The position numbers and the translations under genes are program-made. A stretch of 39,624 nt of DNA, taken from the NCBI GenBank assembly GCA_903934285.1, contig CAIZNN010000148.1, positions 1 to 39,624 of the forward strand, written 5' to 3'. A model generated the notes under the pieces. That model did no database searches, was not told the DNA's origin, and was given only the letters and a program-made list of their open reading frames with translations. The first letter of the stretch is position 1; each line of letters begins with the position of its first letter. Source of the stretch: Akkermansiaceae bacterium. GTDB taxonomy: Bacteria; Verrucomicrobiota; Verrucomicrobiia; Verrucomicrobiales; Akkermansiaceae. Below, piece by piece: positions 1-8,166 of the stretch.

Positions 1-1
1 C

Positions 2-874
2 ATCTACAACGAGGCGGCGGTGGCCGTGGTGGCGAAGGAGTTGGCGGAAGTGCGGCAGAAAGTGAAGGGCGGGCTGGCGGACGAGTCGTTGGCGCGGGAA
101 CTGCACGAGCGCTACAGCTACCGGATGCACGATTTGAGCGAGTACATGAAAGGATTCATGCAGCGCTTCACGCAATGGTACAATCGCAAGCACGGGCGCC
201 GCGGCGGGTTGTGGGAGGATGCGTTCAAGAGCGTGCTGGTGGAAGACGGGATGGCATCGCGGACGATGGCTGCATATATCGATTTGAACCCGGTTAGGGC
301 GGGGATGGTGCGCGATCCCGGGGAGTACCGCTGGAGCAGTTATGGGGAAGCGATGGGCGGCGGGCCACGCGGCAATGGCAAGAAGGCACGTGCGGGCTTG
401 GTGCGGGCGATCAAGGCGCACAAGGGATATGAGGCGGATGCGCGGCACTGGGCAGGCGATGTGTCGAGGGAATATCGGATGCTTTTGTTAGCTGAAGGCG
501 CGGAGAAGTTGCAGGAAGTGGTGAGCGGGGAGGGGGAAGTGGCAGTGGCAGTGAAAGTCATCAAGAAGGGAATGCGGAAAGCGATGGTGGAAGCAGAGCT
601 GGCGCAGCTTGAGCAGCTTGAGCAGCTTGAGCAGCTTGAGCAGCTTGAGCAGGGCCGGGATGTGGCGCTGGGCAAGATGCTGCGGTTGCGCGTGAGGTAT
701 TTTTCGGATGGGGCGGTGCTTGGGAGCCGGGAGTTTGTGGACGGGGTGTTTCGGGCATGTCGGGACCGGTTCGGGGGGGCGCGCCAGAGCGGGGCGCGGA
801 AATTGCGGGGGGCTGCGGCGGCGGCGGCGGGGAGGTTGTGGAGCGCGCGGGATTTGCGGAAAGGCATTGAATGA
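2..874 (+). CDS. IS200/RAYT-type (Y1_Tnp) transposase, 5' end outside window
   Basis: The frame is open from base 2, so the gene begins left of the window; the GTG at 20 is only the first start codon available. The segment around residues 45-105 has the signature of REP-associated tyrosine transposases: a YNRKHGRRGGLWEDAFKS stretch, then LVEDG, then AAYIDLNPVRAGMV and YRWSSYGEA. In this family a single tyrosine does strand transfer with an HUH metal site; the HUH part would lie upstream and cannot be seen here. RAYTs are single-copy domesticated relatives of IS200 transposases tied to REP palindromes, and this window contains many such palindromes. The C-terminal third carries a short LEQ repeat followed by a basic Arg/Ala-rich tail. 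The family assignment is firm; activity cannot be judged because the catalytic N-terminus is missing. Confidence 0.85.
   Translation: MYNEAAVAVVAKELAEVRQKVKGGLADESLARELHERYSYRMHDLSEYMKGFMQRFTQWYNRKHGRRGGLWEDAFKSVLVEDGMASRTMAAYIDLNPVRAGMVRDPGEYRWSSYGEAMGGGPRGNGKKARAGLVRAIKAHKGYEADARHWAGDVSREYRMLLLAEGAEKLQEVVSGEGEVAVAVKVIKKGMRKAMVEAELAQLEQLEQLEQLEQLEQGRDVALGKMLRLRVRYFSDGAVLGSREFVDGVFRACRDRFGGARQSGARKLRGAAAAAAGRLWSARDLRKGIE
603..652 (+). repeat. 9-bp in-frame tandem repeat (GAGCAGCTT)
   Basis: The unit GAGCAGCTT is repeated four full times (611-646), with a partial unit on each side. It encodes a Leu-Glu-Gln tripeptide repeat in the transposase, probably a short helical or coiled-coil segment. 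The copies are identical, which points to recent slippage. Confidence 0.9.
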
Positions 875-1134
875 CGCCAGCCGGAGCACGGAGCCAGGCA
901 TGACATCACCGGGCCGCCCGCCGGGTCGGACCCGCATCAAGGACTGATGAGCATGAACGGGATGAGCATGCGCGGGTTCAGGGGTCCATGCAGGGGACTC
1001 TGTAACGCTTGGCACTGCGGTTTGAGCGGCAGGCCTTTTGCGCTACCAACAGGTTCATGGTCCCTTTTCCCCGCCCTGCGGTCCGGTTGCCGACTCTTGC
1101 AACGGCGGTGGCCTCAAAAGTTATCTTCCGGCAG

Positions 1135-2988
1135 TCAATTTTCGTTGGAATGCAAGCCGCCCGCGCCCGCCTGGAAGGAGACGATGGTGTGTTCGGGGTT
1201 GTGGGGATGGGCCTTGGCGCAATTCCACAGGCAGGCGCCGCAGTGGATGCATTTTTCGCGGTCAAAGACCGGGCGGCCGCCTTCACTGGGGGTGATGGCC
1301 TGGCCGGAACACATTTCCACACAGATTTTGCTGCCGCAGGATTCGCAGTCGCTGGGATAGAGGAACGCCACGTGGTCGGCGTAGCCGGCGGGAGCCTGCA
1401 CCTTGCCGCCCATGAGCAGGGCGTCCTGATGCGAGACTAACAATTCACCGTCGAACGGGATGGCCGGCCAGCCGGCGCGATCCATCAGCACGCCGCTGGC
1501 GGCGATGCCCTTGGTATCGCAATCCTTGCGGATGGCGGCAAGTTCCTCCTTTGAGATACGACCCGCATAGTAGTCGGCGGGAGCGGGGACGCGGGCGTGG
1601 GGCGGGCCGGGACGGCCGGGCATGGCGATGGCGCCTTTGGTGAGGCCGGCGAGCATGGTGCCGATGAGGCCGGGAACCACGCCGCGTTGGAACCCGTCGC
1701 GGGCTTTTTCGGCGATGCGGCCTTCGGCTTCGAGCCGGCTGGCGCGACGGCGGGCGACGTAGGTGGCGTCGAGGTTGTCCTTGGTGAACGGTTTGCCGGC
1801 CTTGAGCAGTTCGATCACGGCCTCGGCGAGCTGGACGCCGGTGGCCCAGGCCTCATCGACCCCGGAGTTGGTTAGGACATTGGTGGAGCCGCTGCCCTCG
1901 CCGATGCGGGCGTAGCCGTTGCCGGTGAGGTGGGGTTCGCCGCGGCGGCCGGATTCCTGCAGGGATTTCGCGCCCCACGAGCGGAGGCGCCCGCCCTTGA
2001 GATGCCGCCACAGATACGGGTGCATCATCCAATGCTGGAGATAGCGGTAGGCGGTGCGGGCCGGGTTGTCGAACCACGAGGGCACGAAGATGCCTAGCGA
2101 GGCCACGCGGTCGGGATGCACATAGAGAAACCCGAAGATCTCGGGTTCCGGAAAACCGATGGTGTGCAAGACCGTGCCGGCCTTGAGTTCACATGACTCG
2201 GGCAGATCGACAACGAACTTCATGCCCAGCGCCCAATCGTGGAGGTGGTGGCCGGCGGGCACGCCGAAGTGTTTGTCGAGTTGCTGGCCAACGGCACCCA
2301 CCGGACCATCGGCGACCACGGTGAGTGGCGCGCGCACCTCCATGCCGGGCATGAAGCCATCCGCAGGCTTGCCATCCTTGGCGACCCCCTGGTCTAACAA
2401 CCTTATGCCGGTCACCGCGTGGTCTTCAATGAGCGCCTCGCTGACGGGGCTGCCGGGCCAGATTTGGACGGCACCGGTGGCCATGACCTGGTTGCCGACC
2501 CATTGGGTGAACTGACCCATCGAAAGGATGAGGCCGCCGTGTTTGTGGAGGAACGCCGGGGTCCACGGCAGTTCCATTGCCTGATGTCGCACCCCGAGGA
2601 TGCCACCCAGCGCGCGGATGGCCGTGTCGGCCGCGCGCATGCTCAAGGGGCGGCGGCTGGCCCCGGCGGGATCGAGCAAATAGAGGATTTTTTCCTCGGT
2701 GACCGGGGCGGCCATCGGGATCTGCGCCGGGTCGAGTCCGGGAAATGACGCGCGCAGGCTCGTGGCATTGGTGACCACTCCCGAAACGCCGAAGCCGATG
2801 TCATCCGCACGCTCGTAGCACATCACTTGCAGCGGCAGGCCCGGCATCGAGGGGCTTTCCAGCGCCGGGGTGCCATCAGGGTGGTTGACCGCCGCCGCCA
2901 GAGTTGTTAGGAAACCGCCGGACGCCGGGCCGAAGCCGACGCACACGATATCGGCATCCATGGTGGGGCGGTCGGGGGGGGCGGACAT
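1135..2988 (-). CDS. ETF:quinone oxidoreductase-like flavoprotein with C-terminal ferredoxin domain
   Basis: This 617-residue protein starts with a Rossmann FAD-binding motif (DIVCVGFGPASGGF, about residues 13-26). It ends in an iron-sulfur region resembling electron-transfer flavoprotein:ubiquinone oxidoreductase (ETF-QO). Enzymes of this family take electrons from acyl-CoA dehydrogenases through ETF and reduce membrane quinone. The GEGSGSTNVLTNSGVDEA segment in the second half fits the second FAD-contact region of the family. The C-terminus has two cysteine groups, C548/551/556/560 and C580/583/586/590, whereas textbook ETF-QO ligates one [4Fe-4S] cluster with four cysteines. The gene lies directly downstream of an acyl-CoA dehydrogenase on the same strand, separated by 187 bp, which supports a shared electron-transfer role. 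No etfA or etfB is in the window. The family is well supported; the actual electron donor is inferred. Confidence 0.8.
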   Translation of the reverse strand: MSAPPDRPTMDADIVCVGFGPASGGFLTTLAAAVNHPDGTPALESPSMPGLPLQVMCYERADDIGFGVSGVVTNATSLRASFPGLDPAQIPMAAPVTEEKILYLLDPAGASRRPLSMRAADTAIRALGGILGVRHQAMELPWTPAFLHKHGGLILSMGQFTQWVGNQVMATGAVQIWPGSPVSEALIEDHAVTGIRLLDQGVAKDGKPADGFMPGMEVRAPLTVVADGPVGAVGQQLDKHFGVPAGHHLHDWALGMKFVVDLPESCELKAGTVLHTIGFPEPEIFGFLYVHPDRVASLGIFVPSWFDNPARTAYRYLQHWMMHPYLWRHLKGGRLRSWGAKSLQESGRRGEPHLTGNGYARIGEGSGSTNVLTNSGVDEAWATGVQLAEAVIELLKAGKPFTKDNLDATYVARRRASRLEAEGRIAEKARDGFQRGVVPGLIGTMLAGLTKGAIAMPGRPGPPHARVPAPADYYAGRISKEELAAIRKDCDTKGIAASGVLMDRAGWPAIPFDGELLVSHQDALLMGGKVQAPAGYADHVAFLYPSDCESCGSKICVEMCSGQAITPSEGGRPVFDREKCIHCGACLWNCAKAHPHNPEHTIVSFQAGAGGLHSNEN

Positions 2989-3039
2989 GGGAGGATCGGT
3001 TAGATATTGCCGGTTAGATGGTGTCGGTTGTCAGGGGGA

Positions 3040-3170
3040 GACAGAAGATCGCTGCGCTCCAAGACAGAAGACAGTAGACCGAAGACTGGATAAGAACAGA
3101 GAGCGTGGCTCGAGGCTATCGCGAGGCATATTCTTATTCTCCGTCTTCTGTCTTCTGTCTCAAAGTCTTG
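3040..3170. repeat. Dispersed hairpin repeat with AGACAGAAG/CTTCTGTCT arms
   Basis: The left part has AGACAGAAGATCGCTGCGCT followed by further GACAGAAGAC units; the right part (about 3140-3160) has the complementary CTTCTGTCTTCTGTCT. The same left-arm sequence occurs at 37699 in the same kind of place: between two co-directional, functionally paired minus-strand genes. A short related piece lies near 28047. It is probably a small non-autonomous repeat; a role in the transcript is unknown. Confidence 0.75.
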
Positions 3171-3175
3171 TGTCT

Positions 3176-5407
3176 TTACTGGGGATAATCCAGCGCCTCG
3201 GGGATCATGACAGTGGTGAGGGCGGTGGCGGCGCGATCTTTGGCCAGGCCGAAGCCGTAGAGGCAGCCGTCGAGCTTGGCGCGCATGCGCAGGAACGCTT
3301 GCAAGCGGCTGGTGTCGGGGCAGGGGCCGGCCTTGGCCGGGTGGGCCTGGCCGGCAGGAGTGATATCGGCCACGCCGCAGGCACCGCTGGCGATGCCGGG
3401 CATGATGCCTTCGAGTTCATCCAGATCGGCGCTGCCATAGCAGGCGGCGCAGGCTTGCGCGGACCACTCCGGATGCTGGTTGTAGCCAAACACCAATTCG
3501 CTGCAAATGCGGGCGGTTTCCCCGGCCGCGCGGGCCGCCTGGACGTGACACAGATCGCTGAAGAAGGTGAGAGTGCCGGGAAGTTCATCGGCCACTGACG
3601 GATCGGCCAGGCCGGTGGTGGCGAGGTTGACCACATCGAGGATTTGCTGGCGCGACGCGAGCAGCCAGCACAAGGCATCGGCGAGCGGGAAGGTGATGCC
3701 CTGGCGGTTGGATTGATAGAGTTTGCTGCCATTGCTATCGGTGGCATTTTGCAGGTGGCGCACGGTCCACAGCCACAGGGCCATGGCCGAGCCGAGGGCG
3801 CAGGCGCCGGTGCCGGGATGGGTGGCGGCGAGGGCTTTGAGGTCCTTGATCCACCCTTCGAGCTGCACGATGAACAGATGGTTGGTCATGGTGACCGAAA
3901 GCTGGCGGCGTTGCACCGCTTCCGGGCCTTCATAGGTGGCTTCGAGCTGCGCATCCATCCATTTGTGGGGCAGGAAGCCGGGGCAATCCTCGGTGATGCC
4001 ATAGCCGCCCATCAGGCTGACCGCCTCGCGCATGATGGTGGCCCCGTGGCCGGTGTTCCACAGTTTGCAGGCCGGGCAGAAGACGCTGGCCTGGGCATCG
4101 AGGATCGCGTATTGCACCAGCGGATTGGATTCTAACAACGAGAGCCGGGTCGCGTCGCGGCTGGCTGCGGGCTGGCGGCGGAGTTCGATGCAATGGGCGG
4201 CATCTTCCTGGATTCTGGCGAGGGCCTTGAGGGCGCTGCGCCCGCTGAGGCCTTGGTCGGCGAACAGGCGGTCTTTTTGCCGGTCGAGCGGATCGAGGGA
4301 GTCGAACAGGCGGGCGGTTTCGAAGCCAAGGGCGGCACCGGCCTCACCAGTGGCCCAAATGTCTACGAGGCGATGCAGCACGTCCTGTTTGGTCTGGAGG
4401 CCGAGGTCGTAGCGGGGCGAGCCGGGAGCGCCGGTTTCACCGCCGCGGAACCGGCTGCGTTGGTAGCGGATGATCGGTTCGACTGCGGAGAGCAGCTTGG
4501 CGGAGGTCATCAGGCCGACGGTGACGCGGGTGCGCCGGAAGACCGCTTCGATGACATCGCTGTGGCTGAAATTGGGGATGATCACGCCGTCCTTGACGGT
4601 GTAGCCGCCGACGATGCGCGACGCCGGCACGTTGAGGTTGAAGACCGGATCGCAGGTGGAAGACAATTGGTGGACCATCTTGCGGGTCGGTACCCCGCAA
4701 TCCCACAGCCCGGGGTCGGTTTTCTCGAGAATCACGATGCAGCTGCCCTTGATCCGCGGGTCGGCGGAATCGACCGCGGCGGTGACCACGGTGGCGAAGT
4801 CCATGTTGGTGATGAAGCGGCCGCGCTTGTCGATGTTGAGCAGCGGCTCCTGGCCGGCGTCCCACGCGGCGATGCGCATCTTGCCGCCGAGCAGGCCGGT
4901 TTCCACCCCGACGAAGGGAATCGGCTCGGTCAGGGCAAAGGCGACGCGGGTGGCTTCGCGCGAATCCCCCGGGGCGGGCGGACAGACGAGCGGCATGTAG
5001 TGGGCGACCTGCTCGGGGGTGCCGCGCTCATGGATCGGGGCGACGCCGAGATTGCTGGCGAGGCTGCAGGTGGCGGCACCGGCATCGACCCACGACAGCT
5101 CGAAGGCGACCAAGGCCAGGGCGAGATTTTTCGGGCCTTCGATAAAACCACCTTGTGCGGGATCGAGGAACGCGGCGGTGATACCGGACTCATCGTACAC
5201 CGCGAGCAGGGAGTTTTTTTCGGGCGTCCAATCGTGCGTATTGCGCCCCCCCTGGGCCACCAGGCGGGCGACCGGGCCGCGGGCGACGGGGCGCACCGCT
5301 TGCACCAGCATGGTTAGATCGTAGCGTTCGGCGAAGCGCCATTGGAGTGCGCGGAGTTGGTCGGACGGCAGGGTTTGGAGGCTGGAAGATGGGTCGGTGG
5401 CGGCCAT
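3176..5407 (-). CDS. Large acyl-CoA dehydrogenase family protein (743 aa)
   Basis: The middle of the protein carries acyl-CoA dehydrogenase features: VAFALTEP followed by a beta-domain (MDFATVVTAAVDS, CIVILEKTDPGLW), then a helical domain with FRRTRVTVGLMTSAK, and near residue 490 REAVSLMGGYGITEDCPGF, the flavin and oligomer-contact region of the family. These flavoenzymes oxidise acyl-CoA thioesters and pass electrons to ETF. At 743 residues it is much longer than the classical ~380-residue enzymes, with about 200 extra C-terminal residues. It lies upstream of the ETF-QO-like gene on the same strand, so the two probably form a fatty-acid or related acyl-CoA oxidation unit. The substrate cannot be read from the sequence. 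The ATG at 5407 is the natural start. Confidence 0.85.
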   Translation of the reverse strand: MAATDPSSSLQTLPSDQLRALQWRFAERYDLTMLVQAVRPVARGPVARLVAQGGRNTHDWTPEKNSLLAVYDESGITAAFLDPAQGGFIEGPKNLALALVAFELSWVDAGAATCSLASNLGVAPIHERGTPEQVAHYMPLVCPPAPGDSREATRVAFALTEPIPFVGVETGLLGGKMRIAAWDAGQEPLLNIDKRGRFITNMDFATVVTAAVDSADPRIKGSCIVILEKTDPGLWDCGVPTRKMVHQLSSTCDPVFNLNVPASRIVGGYTVKDGVIIPNFSHSDVIEAVFRRTRVTVGLMTSAKLLSAVEPIIRYQRSRFRGGETGAPGSPRYDLGLQTKQDVLHRLVDIWATGEAGAALGFETARLFDSLDPLDRQKDRLFADQGLSGRSALKALARIQEDAAHCIELRRQPAASRDATRLSLLESNPLVQYAILDAQASVFCPACKLWNTGHGATIMREAVSLMGGYGITEDCPGFLPHKWMDAQLEATYEGPEAVQRRQLSVTMTNHLFIVQLEGWIKDLKALAATHPGTGACALGSAMALWLWTVRHLQNATDSNGSKLYQSNRQGITFPLADALCWLLASRQQILDVVNLATTGLADPSVADELPGTLTFFSDLCHVQAARAAGETARICSELVFGYNQHPEWSAQACAACYGSADLDELEGIMPGIASGACGVADITPAGQAHPAKAGPCPDTSRLQAFLRMRAKLDGCLYGFGLAKDRAATALTTVMIPEALDYPQ

Positions 5408-5660
5408 GGTCGGGGGATGGGATGGGATCAGATTGAGTTGCGCGCGGCAGCGTGAAGAAGGGGGCGGTGGGAAGGCAAGCGTTTAGGGTGATGGCGTAAG
5501 GAATTGTGAAATCATGAGCAGTTCCGGCAGCTACGGGAGGTTGGCCGGTCTTCTACAGCGAGGATGGATGCGCCCGCCGCGGCTTTGCAAGGGAATTTTG
5601 GCAGTTTGCGCGAACGCACCTCCCGCAGCGCGCGACCTGGCGGCCCCCCCGCACGGCAAA
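5408..5660. other. Intergenic region upstream of the acyl-CoA dehydrogenase
   Basis: No convincing gene is seen. A 61-codon open frame on the plus strand (5514-5699) has no recognisable features. The region should hold the promoter of the acyl-CoA dehydrogenase operon, but no clear -35/-10 pair was identified. Confidence 0.4.
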
Positions 5661-5695
5661 CGCCCGACCCTCGGCCTGAGAATCGGGCGTTTTCG
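5661..5695 (-). terminator. Hairpin terminator, probably bidirectional
   Basis: Arms CGCCCGA (5661-5667) and TCGGGCG (5683-5689) form a 7-bp GC stem. It is followed by TTTT on the plus strand and TTTG on the minus strand. It sits 33 bp beyond the stop of the minus-strand RRM gene, which it probably terminates. Confidence 0.65.
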
Positions 5696-5721
5696 TTAGA
5701 TCCGTTGGTGCCGTGGTGGAA

Positions 5722-6147
5722 TCAATCCCAACCACCGCCACCACCGCCGCCGCCTTTGTAGCCGCCGCCGCCGCCGCCGCCTCGGCGCTCGCCGCCGCCC
5801 TTATAGCCGCCGCCGCGGCGTTCGCCGCCGCCGCCGCCGTAACCGCCGCCGCCGCCGCCGCCGCCGTAACCGCCACCGCCACCGCCACCGCCGCTGGGGC
5901 GTGGTTCCTTGGGTTCCGAGGCATTCACGCGCAGGGCGCGGCCTTGGTAGTCGTATCCGTTGAGCGCTTCGATGGCAGCATTCAACTGGGCTTGGTCACC
6001 GATGGTCACGAAGGCGAATCCCTTGGATCGCCCGGTTTCACGGTCGGTGATGATTTTAACCCGGTCGACGGGTCCGTATGCGGCGAAGAGACCAGTAACG
6101 TCTTCTTCTGTGGCGGTGTAGGGCAGATTGCCCACGTAGATGTCCAT
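5722..6147 (-). CDS. Glycine-rich RRM RNA-binding protein
   Basis: A single N-terminal RNA recognition motif spans about residues 1-80, with RNP2 (IYVGNLPYTA) and RNP1 (RSKGFAFVTI) both intact. After it comes a tail of about 55 residues made almost wholly of Gly with Tyr, Arg and Lys (GGGYGGGG, ERRGGG, GGYKGG), ending in Trp-Asp. This matches bacterial glycine-rich RNA-binding proteins, which bind single-stranded RNA and are often cold-induced in cyanobacteria; cold induction here is only a possibility. The start is set at the ATG at 6147 because RRM proteins of this type begin directly with the first beta strand; longer in-frame starts up to 6285 would add an unrelated N-terminus. The tail is encoded by GGN codons and appears as a GCC-rich tract on the plus strand. 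Confidence 0.9.
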   Translation of the reverse strand: MDIYVGNLPYTATEEDVTGLFAAYGPVDRVKIITDRETGRSKGFAFVTIGDQAQLNAAIEALNGYDYQGRALRVNASEPKEPRPSGGGGGGGGYGGGGGGGGYGGGGGERRGGGYKGGGERRGGGGGGGYKGGGGGGGGWD

Positions 6148-6429
6148 TTGCTTCGGTATTGGCACGCCATTACAATCGACGCTTCCTGAGACCATGGCGC
6201 AAGGGACCAGACGAAGCGCGTTCTGACGCGTGGATGCGAAAAGAACGCGAGGACGGTGCGGGCAATTCTGCAATTTGGCAAGCATTGTTTTTCGGATTAT
6301 TCGGGGCGCTTGGTGGGTTTGGCCAGGGTGGCGCGGGGGCGGTTGCGGTCAGAGATAATGCCAGACATTATGCAGTTGACAGAAATCCGGGCTTGGCAGG
6401 TGAGACGAGGGAGTTGAAGTTGGGGCGGA
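6148..6429. promoter_or_regulatory. Divergent intergenic region between the RRM gene and the ATP-grasp-like gene
   Basis: This 282-bp gap separates two divergently oriented genes, so it must carry promoters for both. Its AT-richer part (about 6260-6300 and 6355-6375) is the most likely promoter zone. No specific operator or riboswitch was recognised. Confidence 0.4.
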
Positions 6430-7710
6430 ATGGAACTGAGTCTTGCCAAGCTACAGAGTGCGCTGCCTGAGGGCGGGTTGTTTGGTGGTGGCGGCTGGCG
6501 GTATTCGCCGGAGCCGCTGCGGCTAAGTGTTGGGGAGGCGCGGCAGTTGATGGCGCTGGGGCATCCGCTGGCGAAATTTCAACAAGCCTGTGACGCATTG
6601 TATCGGCGGAGCGCCGCAGGTAAATTGCCCGGCTGGCTGGCCACCCTGCTGGATGCGGGCAAGCCGGACTGGATGACGCGTTTGCAGCGGGAGCCGGGGA
6701 CCGCAGGGCACTTTCCGCGGGTGATTCGGCCGGATTTGATTTGGACGGCGCAGGGGTATTCGATGACCGAACTGGACAGTGTGCCGGGCGGGATTGGGAT
6801 GACCGCCTGGCTGTCGCGGGTATACGCGGAGGCAGGCTTTGCCGTGCTTGGCGGGCCGGACGGGATGATCGACGGGTTTCGCGCGTTGTTGCCCGAGGGC
6901 GGGACGGTGCTGGTTTCGGAAGAGGCGGCGGACTATCGGCCGGAAATGGTGTGGCTCACCCGCCAGCTCGGTCCGGCCTGGGAGGTTGAGTCGGCCGAAT
7001 CTTACCAACCCGACGGGCGCGACCTGTATCGGTTTTTCGAATTGTTTGATTGGCGGTCGGTGGCTGCGGTGGAGGGGATAGCGGCTGCGGCGGCGGCGGG
7101 CACGGCGCGCATCACCCCGCCGATCAAGCCGCACCTGGAGGATAAGCTCTGGCTGGCGTTGCTGTGGTCGCCGGTGTTGAAGCGCGAGTGGGAACGAGTG
7201 CTGCGCGGCAGCCACTTGCAGCGTTTGCGCGAGGTGGTGCCATTTGGCTGGGTGTTGGATGCCAGCCCGTTGCCGCCGCACGCCGCGTTGCCGCGGTTGG
7301 ACGCGCACAGCTGGGAGGAAGTGGCGAGGTACAGCCAAAAGGACCGGCAACTGGTGCTCAAAATCAGTGGCTTTCACGAAACCGCATGGGGCTCGCGCGG
7401 CGTGTTCATCGGGCACGACCTGCCGGCAGCCGAGTGGTCTGAACGGTTGCTCAGTGCGCTGGACCAGTCGCAGGCGCAGCCATGGATGATTCAGCAATTC
7501 CATGAGGGGCGCCACATTACCCATCCGGTGTTTGGCGACGATGGGTCGGTGGAAATGATGCAGGGACGGGTGCGGCTTTGCCCGTATTTCTTTACCGACC
7601 TTGCTGGCAAAACCTCGTTCGGCGGGTGTTTGGCGACGATTGTCCCAACCGACAAGAAGAAAATCCACGGCATGCGCGATGGGGTTCTGGTGCCCTGCAT
7701 GGTCGGGTGA
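6430..7710 (+). CDS. Conserved hypothetical protein, possible ATP-grasp fold
   Basis: This 426-residue soluble protein is not confidently recognised. Two segments recall circularly permuted ATP-grasp proteins such as the glutathionylspermidine synthase group. One is near residue 100-120 (RPDLIWTAQGY, then TELDSVPGGIGMTAWL). The other is near residue 310-360 (QLVLKISGF, ETAWGSRGVFIG, then QPWMIQQFHEG), where ATP-grasp enzymes place the nucleotide-binding Lys and the Gln-Glu that follows. ATP-grasp enzymes join a carboxylate to an amine using ATP. No signal peptide or membrane segment is seen. It is flanked by a divergent RRM gene and a convergent rpmB, so it is probably monocistronic. The fold assignment is inference. 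Confidence 0.5.
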   Translation: MELSLAKLQSALPEGGLFGGGGWRYSPEPLRLSVGEARQLMALGHPLAKFQQACDALYRRSAAGKLPGWLATLLDAGKPDWMTRLQREPGTAGHFPRVIRPDLIWTAQGYSMTELDSVPGGIGMTAWLSRVYAEAGFAVLGGPDGMIDGFRALLPEGGTVLVSEEAADYRPEMVWLTRQLGPAWEVESAESYQPDGRDLYRFFELFDWRSVAAVEGIAAAAAAGTARITPPIKPHLEDKLWLALLWSPVLKREWERVLRGSHLQRLREVVPFGWVLDASPLPPHAALPRLDAHSWEEVARYSQKDRQLVLKISGFHETAWGSRGVFIGHDLPAAEWSERLLSALDQSQAQPWMIQQFHEGRHITHPVFGDDGSVEMMQGRVRLCPYFFTDLAGKTSFGGCLATIVPTDKKKIHGMRDGVLVPCMVG

Positions 7711-7735
7711 CAGGTCCGCGGTCCTGTAACACAAA

Positions 7736-7761
7736 GCGGCCCGGTGTTGCCACCGGGCCGC
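7736..7761 (-). terminator. Strong GC hairpin terminator for rpmB (shared convergent)
   Basis: Perfect 11-bp arms GCGGCCCGGTG (7736-7746) and CACCGGGCCGC (7751-7761) enclose a TTGC loop. On the minus strand the stem is followed by TTTGTGTT. It sits between convergent genes, 41 bp past the rpmB stop and 25 bp past the plus-strand stop. Confidence 0.8.
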
Positions 7762-7802
7762 AGTCATGAAACAAAAATCGAGGAAAAACGAACCGCCCGG
7801 CC

Positions 7803-8066
7803 TCAGATGATGCCGGCTTTTTTGAGAGTGGCGAAGGCGCCGTTTTTGTTGATGGTCTTGAGTGCGCGGCAGCTCAGTTTGATGCGCACGAACTTGTCGA
7901 GTTCGGGCACCCAGATGCGTTTGACTTGAAGGTTTGGGGAAACCGTGCGCTTCACCACTTTGGTGACGTGACGACCGATACCCCCCTTTTTCTTGGCCAA
8001 ACCAGACCGGTGGATTCTGCCGCCGGAGCGGACGCGGGTGCCTCTGATACTACAAATACGTGACAT
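7803..8066 (-). CDS. rpmB: 50S ribosomal protein L28
   Basis: The 87-residue product begins MSRICSIRGTRVRSGG and contains the L28 signature KKKGGIGRHVTKVVKRTVSPNLQ... in shortened form, then the C-terminal block RIKLSCRALKTINKNG. L28 is a basic protein of the large ribosomal subunit, and this length fits the family. The start is the ATG at 8066, since L28 proteins begin Met-Ser/Ala-Arg; the longer open frame to 8210 would add an unrelated 48 residues. No strong Shine-Dalgarno is seen upstream. A strong hairpin follows the gene. Confidence 0.95.
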   Translation of the reverse strand: MSRICSIRGTRVRSGGRIHRSGLAKKKGGIGRHVTKVVKRTVSPNLQVKRIWVPELDKFVRIKLSCRALKTINKNGAFATLKKAGII

Positions 8067-8166
8067 GATTTCGGAAAGGGTTCGGGAGTTGCGGGGCGCG
8101 CAGAATGGCTGGCTCAGCCCAGCCGTCAAGTAAAATCCTTGGGATAGTTGTGAAAAAACGATTTTT

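Noticed and set aside
4193-5317. Plus-strand open frame of about 374 codons
   Set aside because: It is antisense to the acyl-CoA dehydrogenase and has no recognisable motif.
5745-5900. GCC-rich tract as a possible repeat array or CRISPR
   Set aside because: There are no regular repeat-spacer units; the pattern comes from Gly codons of the RRM protein.
5713-6189. Plus-strand Ala-rich open frame over the GCC tract
   Set aside because: The alanine run is the antisense of the Gly-rich tail of the RRM protein.
6523-7767. Minus-strand open frame of about 414 codons opposite the ATP-grasp-like gene
   Set aside because: Its Arg/His/Pro/Gln-rich composition is typical of the antisense of a GC-rich gene; the plus-strand protein is more natural.
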